This document shows, in pieces, positions 23,868-32,454 of a stretch of 40,199 bases of DNA. A program made the translations under genes and the position numbers. The DNA is taken from positions 13,117 through 53,315 of the forward strand of contig CAJULU010000032.1 in NCBI GenBank assembly GCA_910587575.1, written 5' to 3'. Source of the stretch: an uncultured Dorea sp. (GTDB taxonomy: Bacteria; Bacillota; Clostridia; Lachnospirales; Lachnospiraceae). The notes beneath the pieces were generated by a model. The model did not search any database and was not told the origin of the DNA. It saw only the letters and a program-made list of their open reading frames with translations. The first letter of the stretch is position 1, and each line of letters begins with the position of its first letter.

Positions 23868-23892
23868 TTCGCAGAGTAGTTTACTCTGCGAA
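23868..23892 (+). promoter_or_regulatory. loaP leader hairpin
   Basis: TTCGCAGAGTA (23868-23878) pairs perfectly with TACTCTGCGAA (23882-23892), loop GTT. The 3' arm overlaps the first two bases of the AAGGA ribosome site (23891-23895). The hairpin could therefore serve both as a LoaP recognition element on nascent RNA and as a translational control for loaP itself (inference; known LoaP proteins act with a leader RNA hairpin). Confidence 0.7.
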
Positions 23893-23902
23893 GGAAGTGA
23901 TT

Positions 23903-24412
23903 GTGATCTGGTATCTGCTCCATTGTAAAAAACAGAAAGAACGGAAGTTTCTGGATACCTGCAGGCAGTATTTGTCTGGGAAGGTTCTGAAGGAGGCGTT
24001 CGTATTTACTTATGACAGAATGCGTCGGTTTCAAGGGGAGTGGCATCTGGAAAGGCAGCTGATGTTTCCAGATTATGTGTTCCTGGAAAGTGATGATGAA
24101 ACTGCATTGACAGAGGAACTGAACCGGTACAGAAAAATTGCAGGACTTTATCGGGAATGTGAGGACGTTCCCTATGTAGAGAAGAATGAAGAAAATTTTC
24201 TCATATCTCTGTGCGGCGAAACCCACCATCTTGGTATGTCAAAGGGAGTGATCCGGGACGGGATAACCCGGATTACGGAAGGACCTTTGCTGGGAATGGA
24301 AGAGAGAATCAGAAAGGTTGACAGGCATAAGCGGCTGGCAAGGCTGGAGGTTCCGGGAAACCATATGCCGGGGAGTATTCTGGCGGGACTGGAAATTGTA
24401 GATAAGAGTTAG
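23903..24412 (+). CDS. loaP: LoaP, specialised NusG paralogue (transcription antiterminator)
   Basis: The 169-residue protein has a NusG N-terminal domain (IWYLLHCKKQKERKFLDTCR, then QLMFPDYVFLESDD) and a C-terminal KOW domain (VIRDGITRITEGPLLGMEERIRKVDRHKRLARLEV). LoaP proteins ride on RNA polymerase and allow it to read through terminators in long polysaccharide or antibiotic operons of Firmicutes. GTG 23903 lies seven bases after AAGGA; GTG 23897 is in frame but only one base from the ribosome site. It is the first gene of the polysaccharide operon and its leader contains the conserved hairpin at 23868-23892. The next gene begins 53 bases after the stop. Confidence 0.88.
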   Translation: MIWYLLHCKKQKERKFLDTCRQYLSGKVLKEAFVFTYDRMRRFQGEWHLERQLMFPDYVFLESDDETALTEELNRYRKIAGLYRECEDVPYVEKNEENFLISLCGETHHLGMSKGVIRDGITRITEGPLLGMEERIRKVDRHKRLARLEVPGNHMPGSILAGLEIVDKS

Positions 24413-24465
24413 TGAACTGCAAAGTCAGAATGTAGTCAGAAAATAGATAAACAGGGGATCAACAG

Positions 24466-27400
24466 ATGTCTGTAGACAAGAAAAAAATGAGAAAGATGAT
24501 AGGAATCACAGCCGCTGGAACGTGTGCGGCATTTGCAGGTATGAGTTTCCTGGCAAAGAGCAGTAAGAGTACAAGTATTTATAATGACCAGCCGGAACAG
24601 AAGAATCCGTTTCAAGGCAGGAAAGTGGTTTTTATTGAAGATGAAAATGATAAAGAGAATGCCGACGGAGTGAGAGGGCATCTTAAAGAAGCCGGAGATT
24701 CAGAATACAGACCAGGGTTTTATGACAGATATGCAAAACGCTGGTTTGATATTATATTGTCTTTTGGCGGTCTGGTATTGCTTTCTCCAATCTATGCTGC
24801 CATTGCGGTCGCTATTAAAATGGATGACCCGGGTCCGGTGCTGTTTACGCAGAAACGGGTAGGTAAGAATAAGGAATATTTTAAACTCCATAAATTCAGA
24901 ACCATGAAAATGTCTGCGCCGCATGACATTCCAACCCATATGCTGGACAATCCAGACCAGTATATTACAAAGACCGGCAGATTCCTGCGATCGCACAGCC
25001 TGGATGAACTTCCGCAGATCTGGGATATTTTTGTAGGGAATATGTCGGTTGTCGGACCGCGCCCGGGACTCTGGAACCAGGATCTGTTAACGGCAGAACG
25101 AGACCGGTATGGAGCCAGTCATGTGAAACCAGGACTTACTGGATGGGCACAGATTAATGGCCGGGATGAACTGGAGATATCGGAGAAGGCGGAACTGGAT
25201 GGAGAGTATGTCAGAAAAATGGGACTGCTTATGGATATCAAATGTTTTTTGGGAAGTGTTCATGTATTCAGAGAAGATAGAAGTCAGGTGGAAGGCGGCA
25301 CTGGAAAGAGAAAAGCGGGCCGTCATTATACGGATGGAAAGTCAGACGGAGATCTGACCGGCCATATCGGATTTGGAGAGCCTGTAGAAACAGACATGAG
25401 CGCCTGCAGGAAGGTTCTGATTGTTGGTATGGGTTCTTATATCGGGGAGTCCTTCCGGGCGTATGCTGCAGAATGTTACAATTCTAATTTCATGATTGAA
25501 ACAGTTGATGCAACCAGAGATATATGGAAAGACTGGGACTTTTCAGGATATGACATCGTCTGTCACGTTGCAGGGATCGCTCATGCGGATACAGGTAATG
25601 TGGATGCGAATACAAAAGAGAAATATTATGCGGTGAATACAGATCTTGCCATTGAGGTTGCCAGAAAGGCGAAAAAAGCAGGCGTGAGAGAATTTCTGTT
25701 TATGTCTTCCATGATTGTATATGGTGATTCTGCCCCATATGGAAAGAAAAAGGTGATCAATGCCGGTACAGTTCCAAGACCTGCGAATTTCTATGGTGAT
25801 TCTAAATTACAGGCAGATGTGGGAATCCGCGGACTGGCAGATGAAAACTTTAAGGTCATTGTCCTGCGTCCTCCAATGATTTATGGAAAAGGCAGTAAAG
25901 GAAATTACTATGCTTTATCTGAACTGGCAAAGAAACTGCCGGTGTTTCCGGATGTAAAGAATGAACGTTCCCTGCTTTATATTGAGAATTTTTGTGAATT
26001 TCTCTGCCAGGTTATGCTGGTGAAGGGGTTCAGAGAAAATGCGGTGGTTCTGATTCCCCAAAATGTCAGGTGGACCAGGACTTGTGAGATGGTGAAAGAG
26101 ATTGCTAAAGTAAGCGGTAACAGGATAAAAGAATCAAAGATTCTGACACCGGCTGTCTGTCTTGGCGGGAAGATTCCGGGGAAGATTGGAGGGCTGGTAA
26201 ATAAGGCGTTTGGAAACTATTGTTACAGCCATGAGGTAAGTAAATATGCGGGTCTTGATTATCAGAAGGTAACGTTTAAAGAATCTGTCAGAAGAACAGA
26301 AGAAAGTACCTCAAAGGAAAGGGGAAAGAAGCATATTCTGGTGATTTCCCAATATTTTTATCCAGAACAGTTCAGAGTGAATGATCTCTGTAAGGAATGG
26401 GTTATGCGGGGATATCAGATCACAGTGATTACCGGCATACCGAATTATCCGCAGGGTGAATTTTATGAAGGATATGATTATGAACAGAAACGAAAAGAAA
26501 ACTGGGAAGGCATTGACATCGTCCGTCTTGCAGTCAGACCGAGAAAAACCGGTTCCTTCAATTTGCTGCGTAACTATATGTCATTTGTAAAGTCGGGCTT
26601 TGAGTGGGTGCAGAAAACAGATCTGAAAGCAGACCAGGTCTTTATTTATGAAGTATCGCCTATGACACAGGCTCTGGTCGGAGTATGGTATGCAAAAAAG
26701 AAAAACGTTCCCTGTAGTTTATATGTTACCGATTTATGGCCTGAGAATGTAGAAATTGTATTGGGGATTCATAACAGGCTGTTTCTGGGCGCAATCGGAA
26801 GATTGTCTGATTATATATATAAGAGATGCAATTATATTTTTACTTCATCTGAGAGTTTTATTGAGAAAATCGGCAGGCGTGGAGTAAGCAGAAAGAAACT
26901 GATTTTCTGGCCTCAGTATGCGGAAGAATTCTATCGGAAAAAAGAGAAGAAAGAACCTTTGGAAATACCAGATGATGGGATTGCCAATCTGTGTTTTGCA
27001 GGAAATCTTGGGACAGCCCAGGGGCTGGATGTTCTGGTGGAAGCGGCAGAGATTTTGAAAAGAAAGAAGATCTTGATCCGGTTTAACATAATCGGAACCG
27101 GAAGATATGAGGAGGAATTCCGACGGCACATAGAAGAGGGAGGCGTATCGGAATACTTTCATTTTATCGGTCCGAAGCCTGCAAAGGAAATCTCGGGTTA
27201 CTTTGCCTGGTGTGATGCGGCTCTGATTACACTTTCAAAATGCGAAGTCTATGCGATGACAATCCCCGCGAAGACACAATCGTGTCTGGCGTGCGGGATT
27301 CCGGTTATTGCGTCTGCGGACGGCGAGGTCCGGAAAATTATAAAAACTGCGCAGTGTGGATTTGCAGGAGCAGCAGGAGATGCGGAGGCTTTGGCAGAAA

Positions 27401-27528
27401 ACATAATATGTCTGTTAAATTTATGCCCTGAAGAAAAAGAAAAATTGTCTGCAAATGCAATCCGTTATTATAAAAATAATTTTGATAAACAGATGCTGAT
27501 GGATAAAATGGAGGAATATTTCAGATGA
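24466..27528 (+). CDS. three-domain fusion: phosphoglycosyltransferase, SDR nucleotide-sugar enzyme and GT4 glycosyltransferase
   Basis: The 1020-residue protein joins three enzymes. Residues 1-80 hold a short hydrophobic N terminus and linker. Residues about 82-275 are a monotopic phosphoglycosyltransferase: re-entrant helix near 92-117, KFRTM, the catalytic Asp-Glu in HSLDELPQ (180-181), VGPRPGLW and KPGLTGWAQINGR. Residues about 315-610 are an extended SDR: GMGSYIG at 321-327, MSSMIVYG, and YGDSK giving Tyr443 and Lys447. Residues about 622-1020 are a WbuB-like GT4 (ISQYFYPEQFRVND, FAGNLGTAQGLDVLVEAAE, MTIPAKTQSCLACGIPVIAS). It would start the repeat unit on undecaprenyl phosphate, modify or supply a sugar and add the second sugar. 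The next gene overlaps its stop by four bases. Confidence 0.88.
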   Translation: MSVDKKKMRKMIGITAAGTCAAFAGMSFLAKSSKSTSIYNDQPEQKNPFQGRKVVFIEDENDKENADGVRGHLKEAGDSEYRPGFYDRYAKRWFDIILSFGGLVLLSPIYAAIAVAIKMDDPGPVLFTQKRVGKNKEYFKLHKFRTMKMSAPHDIPTHMLDNPDQYITKTGRFLRSHSLDELPQIWDIFVGNMSVVGPRPGLWNQDLLTAERDRYGASHVKPGLTGWAQINGRDELEISEKAELDGEYVRKMGLLMDIKCFLGSVHVFREDRSQVEGGTGKRKAGRHYTDGKSDGDLTGHIGFGEPVETDMSACRKVLIVGMGSYIGESFRAYAAECYNSNFMIETVDATRDIWKDWDFSGYDIVCHVAGIAHADTGNVDANTKEKYYAVNTDLAIEVARKAKKAGVREFLFMSSMIVYGDSAPYGKKKVINAGTVPRPANFYGDSKLQADVGIRGLADENFKVIVLRPPMIYGKGSKGNYYALSELAKKLPVFPDVKNERSLLYIENFCEFLCQVMLVKGFRENAVVLIPQNVRWTRTCEMVKEIAKVSGNRIKESKILTPAVCLGGKIPGKIGGLVNKAFGNYCYSHEVSKYAGLDYQKVTFKESVRRTEESTSKERGKKHILVISQYFYPEQFRVNDLCKEWVMRGYQITVITGIPNYPQGEFYEGYDYEQKRKENWEGIDIVRLAVRPRKTGSFNLLRNYMSFVKSGFEWVQKTDLKADQVFIYEVSPMTQALVGVWYAKKKNVPCSLYVTDLWPENVEIVLGIHNRLFLGAIGRLSDYIYKRCNYIFTSSESFIEKIGRRGVSRKKLIFWPQYAEEFYRKKEKKEPLEIPDDGIANLCFAGNLGTAQGLDVLVEAAEILKRKKILIRFNIIGTGRYEEEFRRHIEEGGVSEYFHFIGPKPAKEISGYFAWCDAALITLSKCEVYAMTIPAKTQSCLACGIPVIASADGEVRKIIKTAQCGFAGAAGDAEALAENIICLLNLCPEEKEKLSANAIRYYKNNFDKQMLMDKMEEYFR

Positions 27529-28595
27529 ACGAAGAAATGTTTAGAGGAAAAACGTTAATGATTACTGGAGGAACCGGTTCATTTGGAAATACCGTGCTGA
27601 ATGGATTTCTTACATCGGATATTGGTGAAATCCGTATTTTCTCAAGAGATGAAAAGAAGCAGGATGATATGCGTCACGAATATCAGGCGAAATTTCCGGA
27701 ATATGCGGATAAACTCCAGTTCTACATTGGTGATGTAAGGGATCTTCAGTCAGTGAAGGATGCGATGCATGGGGTTGATTACATATTTCACGCAGCGGCA
27801 TTGAAGCAGGTTCCCTCGTGTGAATTTTTTCCAGTTGAGGCTGTAAAGACAAATGTATTTGGGACGGAGAATGTACTGACTGCGGCAATTGAAGAAGGAG
27901 TACAGAACGTCATCTGTTTATCTACAGATAAGGCGGCATATCCGGTCAATGCGATGGGGACTTCGAAAGCTATGATGGAGAAGGTCATTGTTGCAAAAAG
28001 CCGGACTGCCCAAAAAACAAAGATATGCTGCACCCGCTATGGAAACGTTCTCTGTTCCCGCGGATCGGTTGTGCCTTTATGGATTGATCAGATCCGGGAG
28101 GGAAAACCGGTTACCCTTACATCGCCGGATATGACACGTTTTGTGATGAGTCTTCCAGAGGCGGTGGAGCTGGTTTTATTTGCATTTGAAAAAGGTGAGG
28201 CAGGAGATATTCTTGTTCAGAAAGCGCCTGCCTGTACAATAGAGACTCTTGCAAAAGCAACCGTAGAACTCTTTGATCCAGGTCATGAGGTCAGAGTCAT
28301 CGGTATACGCCACGGTGAAAAAATGTATGAAACACTGCTTACGAATGAAGAGTGCGCCCATGCATATGATCTGGGTGACTTTTACCGGGTCCCCTGTGAC
28401 GGAAGAGGCTTAAATTACGATAAGTATTTTACGCAAGGGGATTCCGGGAGAAATATATTAACGGAATTTAACAGTAATAATACAAAATTGATGACAGTAG
28501 AAGAAATAAAGAAAAAACTTCTGACACTGGAATATGTACGGCAGGAGTTGGAAGGCTGGGGAAAACATTATGAGGTTTCTGGTAATTGGATGTAA
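27525..28595 (+). CDS. fnlA: UDP-GlcNAc 4,6-dehydratase/5-epimerase, FnlA/CapE-like
   Basis: The 356-residue enzyme of the FlaA1/CapE type has GGTGSFG for NAD(P), AAALKQVP, LSTDKAAYPVNAMGTSKAMMEK in which Met replaces the usual Tyr of YxxxK, TRYGNVLCSRGSVVPLW, and PDMTRFVMSLPEAVELV. Those features are characteristic of the inverting branch (FnlA, CapE, WbvB). It dehydrates UDP-GlcNAc and epimerises C5, giving the UDP-2-acetamido-2,6-dideoxy-4-keto sugar. It begins four bases before the end of the fusion gene, and the reductase gene overlaps its last 26 bases. It is the first of three enzymes for a UDP-L-6-deoxy-HexNAc. Confidence 0.9.
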   Translation: MNEEMFRGKTLMITGGTGSFGNTVLNGFLTSDIGEIRIFSRDEKKQDDMRHEYQAKFPEYADKLQFYIGDVRDLQSVKDAMHGVDYIFHAAALKQVPSCEFFPVEAVKTNVFGTENVLTAAIEEGVQNVICLSTDKAAYPVNAMGTSKAMMEKVIVAKSRTAQKTKICCTRYGNVLCSRGSVVPLWIDQIREGKPVTLTSPDMTRFVMSLPEAVELVLFAFEKGEAGDILVQKAPACTIETLAKATVELFDPGHEVRVIGIRHGEKMYETLLTNEECAHAYDLGDFYRVPCDGRGLNYDKYFTQGDSGRNILTEFNSNNTKLMTVEEIKKKLLTLEYVRQELEGWGKHYEVSGNWM

Positions 28596-29427
28596 TGGTA
28601 TGGCTGGTCATGTGATCGCACTCTATTTAAAGGAGCAGGGACACCATGTTACAGGATATGCCAGACAGAGATCGGAATTAGTGGAGACAGTGACTGGCGA
28701 TGCGACGGATTTTCAACTGCTTAGGGAGACGGTCTGGAAAGGAAATTATGACACAGTGATCAATTGCGTAGGGCTGCTGAACCAGTCTGCCGAAGAAGAC
28801 CATGCCGCTGCGGTACTTCTGAATGGGTATCTTCCGCATTATCTGGTAAAAGTGACGGCAGGGACGGATACCCAGCTGGTCCATATGAGTACAGACTGTG
28901 TGTTCTCTGGGAAAACAGGCGGTTATACTGAAGAAGCATTTCCCGATGGCGCATTATTTTATGACAGGTCAAAAGCAATCGGCGAGGTTGAAGACCAGAA
29001 GAATCTTACGCTGCGTAATTCCATCGTCGGCCCGGATATGAAAGCAGACGGAATCGGGCTGCTGAACTGGTTTATGCAGAAAAAAGATTTTGTTAATGGG
29101 TATACCAGAGCAATCTGGACGGGACAGACCACGCTCCAGCTTGCAAAAACGATGGAGCAGGCGGCAAAAATCCGTGCATACGGTCTTTATCATATGGTTC
29201 CGGACGAATCCATCAGTAAATATGAGCTGCTGAAGCTGTTTAATCTTTATATCCGCCGTACACCTGTTGAAATAAAACCAATGGACCGGTTTGTGACAGA
29301 CAAGTCACTGGTGAGAACCCGGTTTAAGGGGTTTAATTATAAAATTCCAGATTATGAGACGATGATAAGCGAGCTGGGAGAATGGATGCGGCTGCATAGA
29401 GAGTTATATCCGCATTACGGTCTATAA
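28570..29427 (+). CDS. RmlD-type 4-keto sugar reductase (SDR)
   Basis: The 285-residue reductase starts MRFLVIGCNGMAGHVIALYL (dinucleotide-binding GxxGxxG) and carries VHMSTDCVFSGKTGGYTEE, YDRSKAIGE (YxxxK) and LRNSIVGPDMK, like RmlD and WbvR. CapF/FnlB enzymes for L-FucNAc have an extra cupin domain and are about 370 residues; this protein lacks it. It therefore more closely resembles the reductase used for UDP-L-RhaNAc/L-QuiNAc synthesis. It would reduce the keto group made by the upstream enzyme. ATG 28570 is preferred over the earlier in-frame codon at 28534 because the Rossmann start aligns there. Confidence 0.82.
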   Translation: MRFLVIGCNGMAGHVIALYLKEQGHHVTGYARQRSELVETVTGDATDFQLLRETVWKGNYDTVINCVGLLNQSAEEDHAAAVLLNGYLPHYLVKVTAGTDTQLVHMSTDCVFSGKTGGYTEEAFPDGALFYDRSKAIGEVEDQKNLTLRNSIVGPDMKADGIGLLNWFMQKKDFVNGYTRAIWTGQTTLQLAKTMEQAAKIRAYGLYHMVPDESISKYELLKLFNLYIRRTPVEIKPMDRFVTDKSLVRTRFKGFNYKIPDYETMISELGEWMRLHRELYPHYGL

Positions 29428-29446
29428 TAGCAGAGGAGATAGTAAG

Positions 29447-30580
29447 ATGGGAGCAGCAAAGAAATTGCGTCTGATGACCATAGTAGGTACAAGACCGGAA
29501 ATTGTAAAGATGTCTGAAATTATAAAAAAATGTGATCAGTATTTTGACCATGTTCTTGTTCATACAGGACAGAATTATGATTACGCATTGAATGAGGTGT
29601 TTTTTAAGGATCTTGGACTTCGTACCCCGGACTATAATCTGGGTGTTGCAGGAGATAATACCGGCGCTACAATGGGGAATGTGATTACGAAATCATATGA
29701 GTTAATGGCTGATATTAAGCCGGATGCCGTGGTTGTCCTGGGGGATACGAATTCGTGCCTTTCCGTGATATCCGCAAAGAGATTAAAGATTCCGGTATTC
29801 CATATGGAGGCCGGAAACCGTTGTAAGGATGAAAATCTTCCCGAGGAGGTGATCCGCAGAATCGTTGATGTGACCAGTGATATAAACCTCTGCTATTCTG
29901 AGGATGCAAGACGGTACATACTGGACAGCGGCGTAAGACCCGAGTATACATTTGTGGTGGGTTCGCCTATGTCAGAGGTTCTGGATTTTAATCTTGGTAA
30001 AATCAGAAAAAGCAAGGTACTCGAAGAACTTGGACTGACAGAAGGCAGGTATATTCTGCTTTCAGCCCACCGCGAAGAAAATATTGATATTGAAAGCAAT
30101 TTTACTTCATTAATGAATGCGGTGAATGAAATGGCAGCGGCATATGATATGCCGGTATTGTACTCCTGCCATCCCAGAAGTGAGAAGTATATTAATCTTC
30201 GCAGATTTATGTTTGACAGAAGAGTGATCCGGCATAAGCCGCTGGGATTTTCTGATTATAACAGGCTGCAGAAGAGTGCGTTCTGTGTTGTTTCTGACAG
30301 CGGTACGCTTCCAGAGGAAAGCGCATATTTTAAATTTCCGGCTGTTTCAATCCGTACATCCACAGAAAGGCCGGAAGCTATGGAAAAAGGCGTATTTACA
30401 GCAGGCTCCATTACATCCGGGCAGATTCTTCAGGCAGTAGATCTTGCGGTAAGGATGCATGCAAACGGTGACGATGGAAGTGATGTTCCGGCATACGGTG
30501 ATCATCATGTGTCATCAAAAGTTGTGAAGATCATTCAGAGTTATGTCGGGATTATCAATAGAATGATATGGAGAAAGTGA
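29447..30580 (+). CDS. fnlC: UDP-N-acetyl sugar 2-epimerase, FnlC/WbvD-like
   Basis: The 377-residue enzyme has LMTIVGTRPEIVKMSEI, HTGQNYDYALNEVFF, VLGDTNSCLS, HMEAGNRCKDENLPEEVIRRI, LSAHREENID, YSCHPRSEKY, SDSGTLPEESAYFKFPAVSIRTSTERPEAMEKG. This is the non-hydrolysing 2-epimerase family. Directly after the dehydratase and the reductase it would invert C2 to yield the final UDP-L-FucNAc or UDP-L-QuiNAc. It lacks the five-residue insert seen in the orphan paralogue at 3769-4968. The ribosome site is GAGGAGA before ATG 29447. Confidence 0.9.
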   Translation: MGAAKKLRLMTIVGTRPEIVKMSEIIKKCDQYFDHVLVHTGQNYDYALNEVFFKDLGLRTPDYNLGVAGDNTGATMGNVITKSYELMADIKPDAVVVLGDTNSCLSVISAKRLKIPVFHMEAGNRCKDENLPEEVIRRIVDVTSDINLCYSEDARRYILDSGVRPEYTFVVGSPMSEVLDFNLGKIRKSKVLEELGLTEGRYILLSAHREENIDIESNFTSLMNAVNEMAAAYDMPVLYSCHPRSEKYINLRRFMFDRRVIRHKPLGFSDYNRLQKSAFCVVSDSGTLPEESAYFKFPAVSIRTSTERPEAMEKGVFTAGSITSGQILQAVDLAVRMHANGDDGSDVPAYGDHHVSSKVVKIIQSYVGIINRMIWRK

Positions 30581-30620
30581 TAAAGCTGAAGGAATCAGTG
30601 TGTTGCTTAAGGAGACTGCC

Positions 30621-31613
30621 ATGAATATAGCTGTAGTGGATGTTGCTGCCGAGAGCGGCGGAGCGGCGTCTGTCCTGGAATATTTTTATGAACAGCACAG
30701 ACGGGATAAGAAGAATCATTATGTTTACCTGCTTTCAACGTATCACCTGGATGAAACAGAAAACATCACGGTGGTAAATGTTCCATGGGTGAAAAAGGGA
30801 TGGGGCAGCCGACTGTATTTTGATTTCTTTGGTGTAAACAGGTATTTAAAGCAATATGGGATAAACGAAGTTTTATCACTGCAGAATACGGTTCTTCCGG
30901 GATTTAAGGGAAAACAGACAGTGTATGAGCATAACGCCCTGCCATTTTCCGAATATAAATTTTCACTGTTTGAGGACAGACGGATGTGGATTTACCAGAA
31001 TGTGATTGGAAAATTTATACTTTACGCAATCCGGCGCGCAGACCATGTGATCGTGCAGACGGAATGGATGAAGCGTGCGGTTACGGAGAGAATACCGGGA
31101 TCAGAAAATAAGACAGAGGTCTGTTTCCCGTATGTAATGATACCAGAGATTTATAAATATCAGAGTATGGGAAAGAAACTATTCTTTTATCCTGCAAACA
31201 GTTCAAGATTTAAAAACCATCGGCTTATCATTGATGCCTGCCGGATTTTGAAAAACGATGGATATCAGGATTATTCTGTAATATTTACTTTGTATGGGAA
31301 TGAAACAAAGGAGATATCAGAACTGCATAGAATGTCACGGGAAGAGGAGTTAAATATAGAGTGGGCCGGACCGTTACCGTCAGAAAACGTTTATAAGTTA
31401 TATGAGAGATCAGTGCTGGTGTTTCCTTCCTACATAGAAACAATCGGACTTCCTCTCTATGAAGCTTCCGTAATTGGCAGTCCCATTCTGGCGGCGGACT
31501 GTCAGTATGCAAGAGATTTATTAAAGGATTATGATAAGGTGTTCTTTTTTGATTATAGAGATAAGGATAAACTTACAGAATATATGGAATTACTGATGAA
31601 AGCGGATAAATAA
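30621..31613 (+). CDS. glycosyltransferase family 4
   Basis: The 330-residue GT-B enzyme begins MNIAVVDVAAESGGAASVLEYFYE. It carries a donor-domain start at FYPANSSRFKNHRLIIDACRIL and the GPLPSENVYKLYERSVLVFPSYIETIGLPLYEASVIGSPIL segment, which includes an E-x7-E-like motif binding the nucleotide sugar. It adds a sugar to the lipid-linked repeat unit on the cytosolic membrane face. ATG 30621 follows AAGGAGA; the open frame begins upstream at 30600. The linkage and donor cannot be determined from sequence. It follows fnlC by 40 bases in the same operon. Confidence 0.85.
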   Translation: MNIAVVDVAAESGGAASVLEYFYEQHRRDKKNHYVYLLSTYHLDETENITVVNVPWVKKGWGSRLYFDFFGVNRYLKQYGINEVLSLQNTVLPGFKGKQTVYEHNALPFSEYKFSLFEDRRMWIYQNVIGKFILYAIRRADHVIVQTEWMKRAVTERIPGSENKTEVCFPYVMIPEIYKYQSMGKKLFFYPANSSRFKNHRLIIDACRILKNDGYQDYSVIFTLYGNETKEISELHRMSREEELNIEWAGPLPSENVYKLYERSVLVFPSYIETIGLPLYEASVIGSPILAADCQYARDLLKDYDKVFFFDYRDKDKLTEYMELLMKADK

Positions 31614-31632
31614 GAAGAAAGGATTTAAAAGT

Positions 31633-32451
31633 ATGCAGTTACAAAATAAATTGGATGCATATCCTGAGATAAAGAAAGTTTATCTGATTGTAAGAAGATA
31701 TATTTACTTCATATGTATCAATCCTTTTCTGCAGTTCGGCCAGCTTCGGCGTAAGCTGCATCTGAGTAGTAAATATAAATCACTCAGAAATTTGAAAAAC
31801 CAGTATTGTAATAAAAAAGTCTTTATTATAGCCACTGGACCAAGCCTTACGAAAGAAGATTACCTTGGTCTGAAAGATCAGTATACAATAGGCGTAAATG
31901 CTATCTGTAAATGGTTTGGAGAGACAGGAGTAAAGACGGACTGGCTGGTGGTCTCTGACCCTAAGGCATATAAGACTTTGCTGCCATATATGCCGGATAC
32001 CGGTGAAGTTTTTACTTCTGACAACAGGCAGAATAAAAAGAACGGGGCCGGATATAAAAACCATAGGCGTATTCCTGTTGATATTACAAATAATTATAGA
32101 AAAGATTCTGCACCCAGAAGGATTTCTAATGATATAGAAGTGTGTGCATATAATGGAAATACAGTGGTTTTGCTCGCAATTCAGATCGCAATATATATGG
32201 GATTCAAAGAGATCTATCTGGTAGGAACGGATTGCAACTATGATAAAAATGCAAAAAACTGGTATTCGGTGAATCATGGGATTATTGATAAAAATAACGT
32301 TACAGCAGGCGAAAGAATGATCCGGGATTATACGGTGGCACATAAATGGGCAGAAATATATGGAGTCAATATTTATAATGCGACAAGAGGCGGAATGTTA
32401 GAGGTATTTCCTCGTGTTAATTTAGATGCATTTATTGGATTGGAAGGATAG
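31633..32451 (+). CDS. DUF115 / MptE-like protein
   Basis: The 272-residue protein shows KVFIIATGPSLTKEDYLGLK followed by TIGVNAICKWF, TDWLVVSDPKAY, and later EIYLVGTDCNYDK and AGERMIRDYTVAHKWA. This matches DUF115, a family that includes archaeal MptE-like pterin pyrophosphokinases and many polysaccharide-cluster proteins thought to act on glycans. A hydrophobic patch near residues 20-35 may associate it with the membrane. In this operon a glycosyltransferase or glycan-phosphate-modifying role is more likely than pterin metabolism, but the reaction is unknown. Confidence 0.7.
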   Translation: MQLQNKLDAYPEIKKVYLIVRRYIYFICINPFLQFGQLRRKLHLSSKYKSLRNLKNQYCNKKVFIIATGPSLTKEDYLGLKDQYTIGVNAICKWFGETGVKTDWLVVSDPKAYKTLLPYMPDTGEVFTSDNRQNKKNGAGYKNHRRIPVDITNNYRKDSAPRRISNDIEVCAYNGNTVVLLAIQIAIYMGFKEIYLVGTDCNYDKNAKNWYSVNHGIIDKNNVTAGERMIRDYTVAHKWAEIYGVNIYNATRGGMLEVFPRVNLDAFIGLEG

Positions 32452-32454
32452 GGC

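Noticed and set aside
31780..32343. 187-codon minus-strand frame
   Set aside because: Shadow of the DUF115 gene, rich in Cys/Ile/His without family features.
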